Shown: piece by piece, positions 47,986 through 58,731 of the stretch
Position numbering within the stretch: position 1 is the stretch's first letter
How the letters are laid out: each line of letters starts with the position of its first letter
Origin: Sulfurimonas xiamenensis
GTDB taxonomy: Bacteria; Campylobacterota; Campylobacteria; Campylobacterales; Sulfurimonadaceae
Assembly (NCBI RefSeq): GCF_009258045.1
Contig: NZ_CP041166.1
Location: forward strand, 620,001-684,000
Reading direction: 5' to 3'
Length of the DNA stretch: 64,000 bases
Position numbers and translations under genes: made by a program
Notes under the pieces: model-generated
Database searches by the model: none
Seen by the model: the letters and a program-made list of their open reading frames with translations, nothing else
What the model was told of the DNA's origin: nothing

Positions 47986-49298
47986 TAAGCAGTTCCTCTT
48001 ATTTGATAAGTTAAATCACCGGCACCAAAGCCGATAATAAGACCTTTGTTTAATATTTTAAGTGTTTCTTTATTTTTTATAACAGAGATAGTATTGTTTG
48101 CTCTTGTTATATTATCTGCAATTATTAAGTTGTATTTTTTAAATTTTTCTTTAAAATCAATATCCCTGCTAGACTCTCCTGCAGACCACACAGGAAGGAT
48201 AACAAGTTCTCCAACGCCCTCAAAACACTTTATAAACTCTTCAAGATTGTCTATAGTACGAGAGTATTTGTGCGGCTGCCAAATTGCAGTAATTTGATCA
48301 AAACCTTTTAAAAGAGCATACTCTTTTACCGACTCAAATGTTGCTTTTATCTCTGTTGGGTGGTGTCCATAATCATCAATGATTACGCTGTCCTTTTCAG
48401 ATCCGACAATATCAAATCGTTTTTTAATTCCCTTAAAGTTAAGTATTTTTTTTCTTATCTCTTCAATGTTCATAGATTCATGTGCGGCTAAAATTGCCAA
48501 GGCTGCATCAAGAGCTATATGTTTTCCAAATCCCCAAACATCAAAACTACCTAAATTTTTCAGAGTAAATCTTGTATGAGGTTCATCATCTATAAGTACA
48601 AACTCTATATTTGTAATATCTTTGCTGGGATAAAGCCATGTAGCATCAATTTCATTGATTAATGTACTGAGAAATGGATCTTCAGCATTTAAAACACGGC
48701 ATGGAGCAGATTTTATAAAGGTTTTATATGAGTCGTAAAAAAGCTCATAGTTGTAGTCATAATACTCCATATGTTCAGGCTCTGCATTTATAACGATAGC
48801 GCAATGCGGATTTGAGTTTATAAAGCTTCCGTCACTCTCATCAGCCTCAAAAAGCATAACATCTGTTTTTTCGTTGTAGCGCACATTTGAACCAAATGCT
48901 TTGGATTCTGCACCAATAATGGCCGAACCATTCATAATGGCAGTTAAGATAGCTGTAGTTGTACTCTTTCCATGAGCACCTGCAACAGCATAAACTTTTG
49001 AAGTGTTTAAAATCTGCAGCAGTGCTTCGCGGCGTGCTAAAACCTTTATACCCTTTGCTTTGGCTTCAACGATTTCAGGATTATCTGGGCGTATAATTGC
49101 GGAGTGGATAACTAAATCCTGATCTGTTATTGAAGACGCATTATGGGGGATTGTAACAGAGATGCCTATCTCTCTAAGTTTTTTAGTAATAATAGTTTCA
49201 GCAATGTCCGATCCGCTGATTTCATGACCTTGAAAGTGCATATATTGCGCTAAACCCGATATTCCGATTCCGCCAATTCCGATAAAGTGAATCTTCAT
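47985..49298 (-). CDS. murC: UDP-N-acetylmuramate-L-alanine ligase
   Basis: MurC adds the first amino acid to the peptidoglycan stem peptide. The 437-residue protein opens with HFIGIGGIGISGLAQYMH, has the ATP loop GAHGKSTTT near 104-112, and DYGHHPTEIKATFESV near 312 in the ligase domain. It is separate from the usual dcw cluster, as in other Campylobacterota. Confidence 0.96.
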   Translation of the reverse strand: MKIHFIGIGGIGISGLAQYMHFQGHEISGSDIAETIITKKLREIGISVTIPHNASSITDQDLVIHSAIIRPDNPEIVEAKAKGIKVLARREALLQILNTSKVYAVAGAHGKSTTTAILTAIMNGSAIIGAESKAFGSNVRYNEKTDVMLFEADESDGSFINSNPHCAIVINAEPEHMEYYDYNYELFYDSYKTFIKSAPCRVLNAEDPFLSTLINEIDATWLYPSKDITNIEFVLIDDEPHTRFTLKNLGSFDVWGFGKHIALDAALAILAAHESMNIEEIRKKILNFKGIKKRFDIVGSEKDSVIIDDYGHHPTEIKATFESVKEYALLKGFDQITAIWQPHKYSRTIDNLEEFIKCFEGVGELVILPVWSAGESSRDIDFKEKFKKYNLIIADNITRANNTISVIKNKETLKILNKGLIIGFGAGDLTYQIRGTA

Positions 49299-49302
49299 TT
49301 AA

Positions 49303-49806
49303 TTACCCCGCATCTATTATAGAGGCATTTAACAATTTTTGTGCCTCTTCTTTAAAACAGCTTATATAAAATGTTCCTGCATTTTGAGTTGCGTCAATAT
49401 CGGCAATTTTTGAGAGAAAATCATCTAATGAGAGGTTTTCTTTGGATGCAATCCAGTGAAATTTTAAAGCCAAAGAAAACTTTTTGTCATTGCTCAGACC
49501 GCTTAGAACTTCAAACAGAGCGCTTGCATCGGAAAGTTTACTGGCACTGTAATGTTCTATGGCATATTCATAGAGTGCTCTAAGCGTCGCAAAATCTTGA
49601 ATCTCGTTCATATCCATAACTCTATGAGATTCAAGTGTGTCAGTTAATCTCTCTAGTGCTAAGTCAAGGATATTTGCATAAAACCCATGAATGGTCTCTT
49701 CATCAAGAGTGTCATGAGCTTGCTGTTCAAGCACATAAAGTGAAGCGATATCTCCGTCTTGCTGTGCTTTTAAAATCTCTGCTTTTAAATTTTCTACTTT
49801 ACTCAT
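49303..49806 (-). CDS. Hypothetical helical protein
   Basis: A 167-residue, almost wholly helical, acidic protein (MSKVENLKAEILKAQQDGD). The ATG at 49806 overlaps the aminotransferase stop as ATGA, which decides the start. The helical hairpins (YANILDLALERLTD, LFEVLSGLSNDKKFSLALKFH) suggest a TPR-like scaffold, but no family is recognised. Confidence 0.6.
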   Translation of the reverse strand: MSKVENLKAEILKAQQDGDIASLYVLEQQAHDTLDEETIHGFYANILDLALERLTDTLESHRVMDMNEIQDFATLRALYEYAIEHYSASKLSDASALFEVLSGLSNDKKFSLALKFHWIASKENLSLDDFLSKIADIDATQNAGTFYISCFKEEAQKLLNASIIDAG

Positions 49807-50939
49807 ACCAAACACTCCTTTATTCTAAGAAGCGCACTTCTTGTTTTCTCTTCATCTTCGACCAGTGCAATTCTTATAAAATTTTTACCGGGATTGGTGC
49901 CGTTTGCATCTTCTCTTGCTAAGTATTCTCCAGGCAAAACTTTTACATTATACTGATGATAAAGTTTTTTTGTAAACTCCAAAGAGTTTGGAACTCTTAG
50001 CCATATATAAAAAGTTGCTTTTGGGATTTCAATATCTAAAATCTCTTTTGCTATTTTAAAATTTTTTTTATAAATCTCTCTTGCAGCTTCTACATGCTTT
50101 TCATCACTCCAAGCAGCTGCAGCCGCACTTTGAAGTGGAAGAGGAGAAGCACAGCCAATATATGTTCTATAACTTAGATACTCTTTTAAGATATTTTCGT
50201 CTCCGGCAATAAATCCAGAACGAAGACCTGGAGCTGAAGAGCGCTTTGAGATAGAGTTGATAACTAAAATATTTTTAAATATCTTGTTTCCTACATGCAA
50301 AGATGCCTCTAGAAGAGAAGGTATCGGCTTATCGGTATATATTTCACTGTAACACTCATCGTTTAAAAGCACAAAATTATGTTTTAGAGCCAGTTTTACC
50401 CATTCTCCGAGTTCTTCTAAAGTCAGAGTAGATGTCGTTGGGTTGTTTGGAAAATTTAAGATTACCATATTGCAGGTAGATAATAGTGATTCATCTATCT
50501 CAGGTTTAAAATTGTTTTGCGGAGTAAGATTTAGATATATAGTTTTAGCTCTTGAAGCAATTGCAGCACCTTCATAAATTTGATAAAAAGGGTTTGTAAA
50601 AGCAATTACGGGATCTTTTTTATCAAAAAGGAAAAACTGAGGAAAGTTAAAAAGAACTTCTCTAGTTCCAAAAGTAGGGATAATCTGTTCATTGGTAAGC
50701 TCGACGCCGAATCTTTTTGTTACAAATTCTCTTTGAGCTGCTCTTAAATCATCTTCGCCTGTAGTTTTAGGATATTTTCTAAGTTGAGAAGAGCTTTTGC
50801 AAAGTGCTTCTTGTATAAATTTAGGAGTTTCAAATTGCGGTTCGCCTATAGTTAGAGTTGATGCTTCATACTCTTTGTTTGGAGCAATGTCTTTTAGTAA
50901 ATTATTAAGTTTTTCAAATGGATATGGTTCAAAATTCAT
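49803..50939 (-). CDS. Class I PLP aminotransferase, likely DapC type
   Basis: A 378-residue aminotransferase. ILNFPNNPTTSTLT binds substrate, NDECYSEIYTDKPIPSLLE holds the PLP aspartate/tyrosine, and NSISKRSSAPGLRSGF has the PLP lysine. Campylobacterota genes of this type are usually called succinyldiaminopimelate aminotransferase (lysine and cell-wall synthesis). The neighbouring murC fits that, but the substrate is not proven by sequence. Confidence 0.8.
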   Translation of the reverse strand: MNFEPYPFEKLNNLLKDIAPNKEYEASTLTIGEPQFETPKFIQEALCKSSSQLRKYPKTTGEDDLRAAQREFVTKRFGVELTNEQIIPTFGTREVLFNFPQFFLFDKKDPVIAFTNPFYQIYEGAAIASRAKTIYLNLTPQNNFKPEIDESLLSTCNMVILNFPNNPTTSTLTLEELGEWVKLALKHNFVLLNDECYSEIYTDKPIPSLLEASLHVGNKIFKNILVINSISKRSSAPGLRSGFIAGDENILKEYLSYRTYIGCASPLPLQSAAAAAWSDEKHVEAAREIYKKNFKIAKEILDIEIPKATFYIWLRVPNSLEFTKKLYHQYNVKVLPGEYLAREDANGTNPGKNFIRIALVEDEEKTRSALLRIKECLV

Positions 50940-51030
50940 AGTTTATATAGCCTTTTATAATAGATAAAATTATATCTAAAATCCGTAAAAGATAAATTAA
51001 TAATTATTTAAAAGATATTGTTTAATGATG

Positions 51031-51702
51031 CTAATTCTTTGGAAGTCCAAATTTTTGAGTAACTAACTCTCCCTCGTTATTAAAAAAAAGATAATACAGC
51101 TGATCTTTTTTCACACTAAGATCTGCTAAATATCTCAGTGCTAAATTTGCTTGAAGTGAAGCAATATGCATTACTATAGGAGCCGTTATTCCTGCAGGGG
51201 TTTGAGAAGTTATTTTAAATGCATCTTTAAATGATGCTTTTTCAAAAAAACATACCTGTCCGTGAAAAGCTTCGACACTTCCGTAAATCCATGGTAAATT
51301 TTCAGTTTTGCAATAAGTGTCAATCTCTGCGCGGGTAGGCAAGTTGTCAGTCGCATCTATGATAAGATCTACTTTTATATTTTTTTTTGTAAATTCTTTA
51401 AAAGTGCATTCATGAGCAGCTGCTTTGACAAAAGGACATCTCTTCTCAATCAACAAAGCATTGAGTGTAGCTTTGTTTTGACCCTCATCACCGACTTTAA
51501 AAGCTATTTGACGATGAATGTTGTGAGTTGAAACTTCATCAAAATCAACCATATGAATTTCACCAATACCACTGGCACCAAGGGCAAAAGCAAGTGAACT
51601 GCCTAAACCGCCGGCTCCGATGATGGCTATCTTTTTATTTTGAAGAGACATTTGTGTCTTTTCTCCCCAAAGTTGGACTTGACGGTGAAAATAGTTCATC
51701 AT
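51031..51702 (-). CDS. ThiF/MoeB-family adenylyltransferase
   Basis: A 223-residue E1-like protein. IIGAGGLGSSLAFALGASGI (about 28-47) is the ATP-binding loop, HNIHRQIAF the adenylation motif, and IDATDNLPTRAEID the family aspartate. The zinc-binding CxxC pairs and the C-terminal rhodanese domain of some MoeB proteins are absent. It activates a sulphur-carrier protein C-terminus, for molybdopterin or thiamine, but which one is unknown. Its ATG overlaps the upstream stop by ATGA. Confidence 0.82.
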   Translation of the reverse strand: MMNYFHRQVQLWGEKTQMSLQNKKIAIIGAGGLGSSLAFALGASGIGEIHMVDFDEVSTHNIHRQIAFKVGDEGQNKATLNALLIEKRCPFVKAAAHECTFKEFTKKNIKVDLIIDATDNLPTRAEIDTYCKTENLPWIYGSVEAFHGQVCFFEKASFKDAFKITSQTPAGITAPIVMHIASLQANLALRYLADLSVKKDQLYYLFFNNEGELVTQKFGLPKN

Positions 51703-52496
51703 AATAAACTCCTTTTATCTATAATCTCTTTAAATCCCCAAGATTCTCTGGCTTTTGCTACATCATAATGGCTCATGTCTACAATCATAAGTTCTTCTTT
51801 GTTACCTAAATGCTCCAGTAATTCGCCGTTTGGTGAAGCTAAAAGTGAATCACCGTAAAAACTCCATGTAAATTCATTATCACAATACTCACCAATTCTA
51901 TTTGCTCTTAAAATATAGCAGTTTTGAGTAAAAGCGCGTGAAAGTATTAGATTTTTCCATCTCTCATATGAACCAAAAGTTGAAACACTTGGAACTAAAA
52001 CGCAATCAATATTTTTAGAAGATATTTGTTCCCATATCTTATCGAAATGGAGTTCAAATCCGCTTATTACTGCAAATTTAAAGTTGTCAATTTTAAATAT
52101 TAAAGGTGCTTGAACAGCTTTTGGCTTGTTTGCGAAAAAATTCTCTTCATTCCAGTGAGCATAATTTATAAGAATCTGTTGTTGATAATAGTAGGAAGAA
52201 GAAGGGGTGAATTTTGCAATAGTTTTATAGATTTTATCTTTTTTTACAATAATAAGAGGCGTAATAATTGTTAAACTGTAGGTAGAAGCCAACTCTTTTA
52301 ATATTTTAATTTGATGTTGAGCCTGCTCTTTTATCATACTTATAGATAGAGTTTGAAGTTCTTTAAAAAATGGATTTAATATATATTCGCCTAAAAGTAA
52401 AACTTTTACACCCTGCTTATTTGCGATTCGTATGTAGTTATATAATTTTGTAGAACTCATTCCCTGAGAACTTAGTTGAAGCACCGCAGCACGCAC
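51699..52496 (-). CDS. Nitrilase-superfamily protein with altered active site
   Basis: A 265-residue protein of the carbon-nitrogen hydrolase fold. The general-base glutamate is present (LLLGEYILNPFF, E37), but the usual lysine segment reads ILINYAHWNEE, and the nucleophile region reads VISGFELHF with serine at 145 instead of cysteine. Neither Lys nor Cys of the E-K-C triad is obvious, so it may be non-catalytic or have changed chemistry. Followed by the ThiF-like gene. Confidence 0.72.
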   Translation of the reverse strand: MRAAVLQLSSQGMSSTKLYNYIRIANKQGVKVLLLGEYILNPFFKELQTLSISMIKEQAQHQIKILKELASTYSLTIITPLIIVKKDKIYKTIAKFTPSSSYYYQQQILINYAHWNEENFFANKPKAVQAPLIFKIDNFKFAVISGFELHFDKIWEQISSKNIDCVLVPSVSTFGSYERWKNLILSRAFTQNCYILRANRIGEYCDNEFTWSFYGDSLLASPNGELLEHLGNKEELMIVDMSHYDVAKARESWGFKEIIDKRSLL

Positions 52497-52545
52497 TAGA
52501 TACTATCTTTGCTGATGTTATTATCACTACAAAATGCGGACATTA

Positions 52546-52773
52546 CTATTTTCCTTTTATCTGCGTTATTTTAATCTCTGCTTCTTCCAGTATTTTTTGA
52601 GCCTTTGCTAACTCACCCATTCCCTCTTCATATGCTTTAACGCTGTCTGCGAGTGTAATATCAGGATTCATCAGAGTTTCTAAAATTTTTTTAGCACTTT
52701 GCAGTTTTGATTCAAAACCTTCGGTTTCTTTAGTAAAACCTTCGGTTTCTTTAGTAACATCTTTCTTAGTCAT
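52546..52773 (-). CDS. xseB: Exodeoxyribonuclease VII small subunit
   Basis: A 75-residue small subunit that binds XseA. The core FESKLQSAKKILETLMNPDITLADSVKAYEEGM is typical XseB. The N-terminus carries a tandem TKETEGF duplication before the conserved core, so this copy is slightly extended. It overlaps the metX stop by 8 bases. Confidence 0.9.
   Translation of the reverse strand: MTKKDVTKETEGFTKETEGFESKLQSAKKILETLMNPDITLADSVKAYEEGMGELAKAQKILEEAEIKITQIKGK
52714..52755 (-). repeat. Two tandem copies of a 21-bp unit in xseB
   Basis: The unit (plus strand aaaaccttcggtttctttagt, 21 bases minus one shown) is repeated perfectly at 52714-52734 and 52735-52755, duplicating seven residues TKETEGF without changing the frame. 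It is a simple expandable repeat. Confidence 0.85.
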
Positions 52774-53872
52774 TTAAAACATCCTTTATATACTCTTTAA
52801 ATTTCTCTATTTCAACTAAAAATGCATCATGTCCATAATCGCTGTCTATATCTAAATAGTGATGATTTTTATGCCCAATTTTAGTGAGTGTATCGCTTAT
52901 TTCTTTCATTTCATAGTTTCTAAAGAGTAGGTCGTTTTTAAAACTAATAAGATGTAATTCAGCTTTTACTTTTTCTAAAGCTTCGTTTAATGAATCAAAT
53001 CCTCGAGATAAGTCATAAATATTTATCGCTTTTGTTATATAGAGATATGATAGCGGATCAAACCATTTTGTGAAGTTATAGCCGTTATACTCCAGATAGA
53101 GTTCAACTTGAAACTTTCCAAATAACTCATAAAGACCGTCGGTATTTCTATATTCTCTGCCAAATTTATCTTGCATTGACTCATGCGATAAAAAGCTTAT
53201 ATGCCCAGCCATTCTTCCCACAGCCATTCCGGATAAGCCATTCTTTGCGATATCTTCTTTTTCATAGTAACCTTGTTTAAAATCAGGGTCTTTTAGTATC
53301 GCCTCTTGAGATACTTTGTTAAAAGCTATAGCCCATGGTTGTGTCGCGTGTGTTGTTGCCAAAGAGATGATTTTAGATGCGAAATTTGGGTATGTTATTG
53401 CAAACTGAAGAGCTTGCATTCCACCCATTGAACCGCCGATAATTGCATGAACATTGTGAATACCTAGTTTATCAAAAAGGATTCTTTGTGCTTTAATCAT
53501 ATCTTTAATAGTAACAACAGGGAATTTATATCGATATGGGTTATGATGAGGATACTGCGGACTCATAGGTCCAGTTGAACCAAAACAACTGCCGATAACA
53601 TTTGTACAAATTACAAAATATTTATCAGTATCAACAGCTTTGCCCGGACCGATAAGAGAATCCCACCAGCCGGTTTTTTTATCGCCTTCGTAGATTCCGG
53701 CACAATGGTGAGAACCTGTGAGCGCATGACAGACAACAACAACATTGCTTTTGGTGTCGTTGAGTTTTCCATAAGTCTCATATGTTATATCATAAGGTTC
53801 TAAAATACGACCGCTTTCTAAATAAAGAGGATTTGTAAAATGTTCGGTATATGTTTTTAGGTTTAGTGACAA
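52766..53872 (-). CDS. metX: Homoserine O-acetyltransferase
   Basis: MetX acetylates homoserine for methionine synthesis. A 368-residue alpha/beta hydrolase with the nucleophile elbow GGSMGGMQAL near residue 144-153 and the catalytic histidine in SDYGHDAFLVE near the end. NVIGSCFGSTGP is the family signature. It starts 2 bases after the metY stop, forming a direct metY-metX pair. Confidence 0.95.
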   Translation of the reverse strand: MSLNLKTYTEHFTNPLYLESGRILEPYDITYETYGKLNDTKSNVVVVCHALTGSHHCAGIYEGDKKTGWWDSLIGPGKAVDTDKYFVICTNVIGSCFGSTGPMSPQYPHHNPYRYKFPVVTIKDMIKAQRILFDKLGIHNVHAIIGGSMGGMQALQFAITYPNFASKIISLATTHATQPWAIAFNKVSQEAILKDPDFKQGYYEKEDIAKNGLSGMAVGRMAGHISFLSHESMQDKFGREYRNTDGLYELFGKFQVELYLEYNGYNFTKWFDPLSYLYITKAINIYDLSRGFDSLNEALEKVKAELHLISFKNDLLFRNYEMKEISDTLTKIGHKNHHYLDIDSDYGHDAFLVEIEKFKEYIKDVLND

Positions 53873-53874
53873 TT

Positions 53875-55140
53875 TTAGGCCTCTAACGCCTGTTTCATAT
53901 CAGCAATCAAATCCATAATGCTTTCTAATCCACAAGATATTCTAATTAGTCCGGCAGGAACACCGCATGCATTAAGTTCATCTTTGCTTAATTGCTGGTG
54001 TGTTGTAGAAGCCGGATGCGTAATTATAGATTTTGAATCACCTATATTTACAACAAGTGAATAGAGTTTTGTTGCATTTACTATTTTAGCAGCTTCTTCA
54101 AATGTTTCAACCTCAAAACTTAAAAGTCCGCTGCATGCACCGTTGTCGAAATATTTTTGAGCATTTTTATAGTTAGAATTACTTTGTAAACCAGGATAAT
54201 TTACTTTTTTAACCTTAGGATGGGATTCTAAAAAATGTGCTAATTCCAGAGCATTTTTCGAGTGTTCACGCATGCGAAGTGAAAGCGTTTCCATCCCTTG
54301 AATAAAGAGCCATGAGTTAAAAGGAGATGAAACAGCACCCAAATCTCTTAAAAGAGAGAGCCTTGCTCTTAGAGTGTAAGGCGGCAAATTTGTATCTACA
54401 TAGATTAAGCCATGATAAGATGCATCCGGTTTATTGAATTGTTCATAACGAGGATTTGCTTTGAGCTTTTCAATAAGATTTTTTCTCTCCACTAAAATTC
54501 CACCGATTGCCAAGCCTTGGCCTGTTGTATATTTGCTGGCACTATGAACGATAATATCTGCTCCATGCTCAAATGGACGGCATAAAACAGGCGTTGCAAC
54601 AGTGTTGTCAACTACCGAGAGAATGCCATGTTTGTTTGCAATTTTAGTAATTACTTCAATATCTGCTACATCTATACTTGGATTTGTTAAAGATTCAAAA
54701 AAGATAACTTTTGTTTTGTCATCTATAAGAGATTCTAATGAAGAGGTGTCGTGTACATTAAAAAATCTAGCTTCAATGCCAAATCTTTTTAAAGTGTGGG
54801 TGCTTAGTGTTAAGCTTCCGCCGTAGAGTTGCCTTGCACAAATAATGTTATCTCCGGCTTCTGCTGCATTTGCTATAGCAAAAAATATAGCACTCATTCC
54901 GCTTGATGTCGCAAGTGCAGCCTCTCCACCCTCAAGTTCTGCAAATCTTTTTTCAAAAACATCTGTAGTGGGGTTGTTTAAACGAGTGTAAATATTTCCC
55001 AGCTCTTTTAAGGAGAAGAGATCCGCCGCATGCTGAACATCACGAAACTCATATGCAGTTGTTTGATAAATCGGTACAGCCATAGTTCCTTGAGAATCTT
55101 TTGTATATCCAGCATGCAATGCTTTGGTTTGCAAATCCAT
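53875..55140 (-). CDS. metY: O-acetylhomoserine sulphhydrylase
   Basis: MetY makes homocysteine from O-acetylhomoserine and sulphide using PLP. The 421-residue protein has ATSSGMSAIFFAIAN (PLP phosphate), VDNTVATPVLCRPFEHGAD and the PLP lysine in VHSASKYTTGQG near 197-208. With metX it allows direct use of sulphide, which suits a sulphur-metabolising host. Confidence 0.95.
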   Translation of the reverse strand: MDLQTKALHAGYTKDSQGTMAVPIYQTTAYEFRDVQHAADLFSLKELGNIYTRLNNPTTDVFEKRFAELEGGEAALATSSGMSAIFFAIANAAEAGDNIICARQLYGGSLTLSTHTLKRFGIEARFFNVHDTSSLESLIDDKTKVIFFESLTNPSIDVADIEVITKIANKHGILSVVDNTVATPVLCRPFEHGADIIVHSASKYTTGQGLAIGGILVERKNLIEKLKANPRYEQFNKPDASYHGLIYVDTNLPPYTLRARLSLLRDLGAVSSPFNSWLFIQGMETLSLRMREHSKNALELAHFLESHPKVKKVNYPGLQSNSNYKNAQKYFDNGACSGLLSFEVETFEEAAKIVNATKLYSLVVNIGDSKSIITHPASTTHQQLSKDELNACGVPAGLIRISCGLESIMDLIADMKQALEA

Positions 55141-55215
55141 TTAATTTACCTCGTTTTAAATATTTAAAGGTATTTTATCTAAAATGGTTTAATGTTAGTT
55201 TTAAGTGTGCTGTAT

Positions 55216-55602
55216 TTATTTTTTTAAATCTCTTGCCCAATCTTCCATCAATTTATGCATCTCCTCTTTTGGAGCTTCTAAAAATTCTATAATAACTCTG
55301 TCTTCAAATTCGCAAATGCCTATGCTTCTCGGTCTAACTGCTAACATTTTAGTGTTAGGTATTGCCTGTCCAAAACAAAAAATAACATTTTGAGCATCAA
55401 TTAAGCCATCCATAATTGCTCCGTTTAAGCTTTTTGTATGTGAGTAGTGATCAAAAATAGATATAAATTGCGCTATTGGATGATTTTGTATTTTTTCTTT
55501 AAAATACTCAGCTATTTCTTTTGTGTTTGAAACTTTTATTTCATTTTTTGTCAACTCTAAGCTAAATATTGGGTATTTGTCCATAAAAACTGTTTTTTTC
55601 AT
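55216..55602 (-). CDS. Hypothetical protein
   Basis: A 128-residue protein from the ATG at 55602 (MKKTVFMDKYPIFSLEL). NGAIMDGLIDAQNVIFCFGQAI and PRSIGICEFEDRVIIEFLEAP look like a compact alpha/beta fold. I recognise it as a recurring Campylobacterota hypothetical but cannot name a family. Between metY and the SLAC1 gene on the same strand. Confidence 0.6.
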   Translation of the reverse strand: MKKTVFMDKYPIFSLELTKNEIKVSNTKEIAEYFKEKIQNHPIAQFISIFDHYSHTKSLNGAIMDGLIDAQNVIFCFGQAIPNTKMLAVRPRSIGICEFEDRVIIEFLEAPKEEMHKLMEDWARDLKK

Positions 55603-55661
55603 TTTTTTTCCTATTATTAAATTTGAGTGGGATTTTAACAAAATTTATATTATATTAAATT

Positions 55662-56624
55662 TTATTCTTGAACACAGATCTCTTTTTTAATTATATGTAT
55701 AACTGTTTGATAAGTTACAATAGATACAATAATTGTTATTGCTGCGATCATTGCATAAGAGAGAAGCAGTAAAAAGATACAACTGTTCTGATTATACATA
55801 AGCATGGCACTAATCGCCATTGCTGCAATAGGAAATACAAATGCCCACCATGAGATAAAAAACTTTATTTTTATAAAATTTTTATACATAAAAATAACTA
55901 AAATAGTAAAAAACAGAGCCAGATTAAAGAGCATAACAGCAAAAAAATCTATTATTCCAAACATTTTAAAATAAGCTATAAAACCGATAGCCGGAGGTGC
56001 AATCAATATAAAAAGAGTCGGCATAAATTTTACTGCTATTTGATTGTGAAAAATAATTCTGTTGAGTATTACCGCAAATAAAATAACCCAAAAAAACATT
56101 CCAACACTAAAAAAATACAATAATAAACCAAGATCTGCAAAACCAATGCCTGCAACCGGTACCAAAACATTTCCTACTATAGGTATAAACCATGCAGGAT
56201 TTGAGTGATTTATCTCTTGGTTATGATTTACCCAAAAAGAGATTGTATGCATTGTCAAATAGAAGTGCAGTAATGTTCCAGGATACCAAAAAACGGCACT
56301 TATAGTAGGAAAATTTTCTTTATATATAATTGCCAGCATAAGCATAGAAATAGATATAGCAGCAAAAAAGTTTATTCTAACAGGATGTGAAAATTCACTT
56401 TTAACGGCTATTTTATATTTAAAAAACTTTTTTATGTAAATATATGAAATAATTATGAAAACAGTTGTGGTGGCATACATAAGTATTTCCCCTATAATAT
56501 GAGGGAAATTAAGCAAAATTGCGGCTTTTTGATATGTAATTGTTAATCCGCTTAAACCCATAACAATTGCATACATCATAATAGGAAAAAATTTTAACCT
56601 ATTATAATCCGAAACAGTTTCCAT
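55662..56624 (-). CDS. SLAC1/TehA-like anion channel family protein
   Basis: A 320-residue membrane protein with ten hydrophobic helices. FFPIMMYAIVMGLSGLTI at the start and NPAWFIPIVGNVLVPVAG near 142-159 are the pattern of the TehA/SLAC1/Mae1 group, which moves nitrate, malate, chloride or sulphite. Substrate not predictable. Confidence 0.8.
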   Translation of the reverse strand: METVSDYNRLKFFPIMMYAIVMGLSGLTITYQKAAILLNFPHIIGEILMYATTTVFIIISYIYIKKFFKYKIAVKSEFSHPVRINFFAAISISMLMLAIIYKENFPTISAVFWYPGTLLHFYLTMHTISFWVNHNQEINHSNPAWFIPIVGNVLVPVAGIGFADLGLLLYFFSVGMFFWVILFAVILNRIIFHNQIAVKFMPTLFILIAPPAIGFIAYFKMFGIIDFFAVMLFNLALFFTILVIFMYKNFIKIKFFISWWAFVFPIAAMAISAMLMYNQNSCIFLLLLSYAMIAAITIIVSIVTYQTVIHIIKKEICVQE

Positions 56625-56759
56625 TTAAAGCCTTTATTACTATTATTAATATTTATAATTTTAATAAATCTTACTATTTTCTATAGTAAAAGTCAATAAA
56701 TGTTGAGTGCGCATAATAATTTGCCTCAAAAAAAGAGGCGTATCAAATGTCGATTTATA

Positions 56760-58229
<1,470 letters not shown>

Positions 58230-58321
58230 TTATTTATGTTTCTATAAAATTCGTTGGATTATAGCTTTTTTGTGGTTAAAAAAAGGTAAAGCAACCTGTA
58301 AATATAAAATTGTTTTTTAAT

Positions 58322-58729
58322 TTATTTTTTTGTAAAAGATTGAAGAACCTCTTTTGCTATGCCTTCATGTTCGTAAAATTGAATATTATTTGCTTTTAAT
58401 TGCTTTTGCATTTTAGTTCCGAATTTTCCGGCAATTACTGTTTTGCATGACTCTTGCACAAGAAAATCAACTACTAATGAACTTGAATTTCGTCTGCTGT
58501 TTTGTGCCGGATTTTTAATGCTTTGCAGTAAAATGCCTTTTTCATCAAATATAAGATAATATGGAGCTTTTCCGGCTATTTCGCTGATTTGTGAATTTGC
58601 AGTTTCTTCAACTGCGGCAACAGCAATAGTGCATGATGATTTTGTTAAATTAACATCTTTTTTTTGCTCAGCAAAGAGCAGAGATGTAAAAAATAGCATT
58701 ATATAAAAAACTTTAAAATATTTTTTCAT
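58322..58729 (-). CDS. Secreted NifX/NifB-like (dinitrogenase Fe-Mo cofactor family) protein
   Basis: A 135-residue protein with a signal peptide (MKKYFKVFYIMLFFTSLLFA). The mature domain (IAVAAVEETANSQISEIAGK, YYLIFDEKGILLQSI, VIAGKFGTKMQKQLKANNI) is the small Rossmann-like domain of NifX, NafY and the NifB C-terminus, which hold iron-molybdenum cofactor precursors or metal clusters. Export to the periplasm is unusual for this domain. It is two bases after an HMA metal-binding protein. Confidence 0.78.
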   Translation of the reverse strand: MKKYFKVFYIMLFFTSLLFAEQKKDVNLTKSSCTIAVAAVEETANSQISEIAGKAPYYLIFDEKGILLQSIKNPAQNSRRNSSSLVVDFLVQESCKTVIAGKFGTKMQKQLKANNIQFYEHEGIAKEVLQSFTKK

Positions 58730-58731
58730 CT

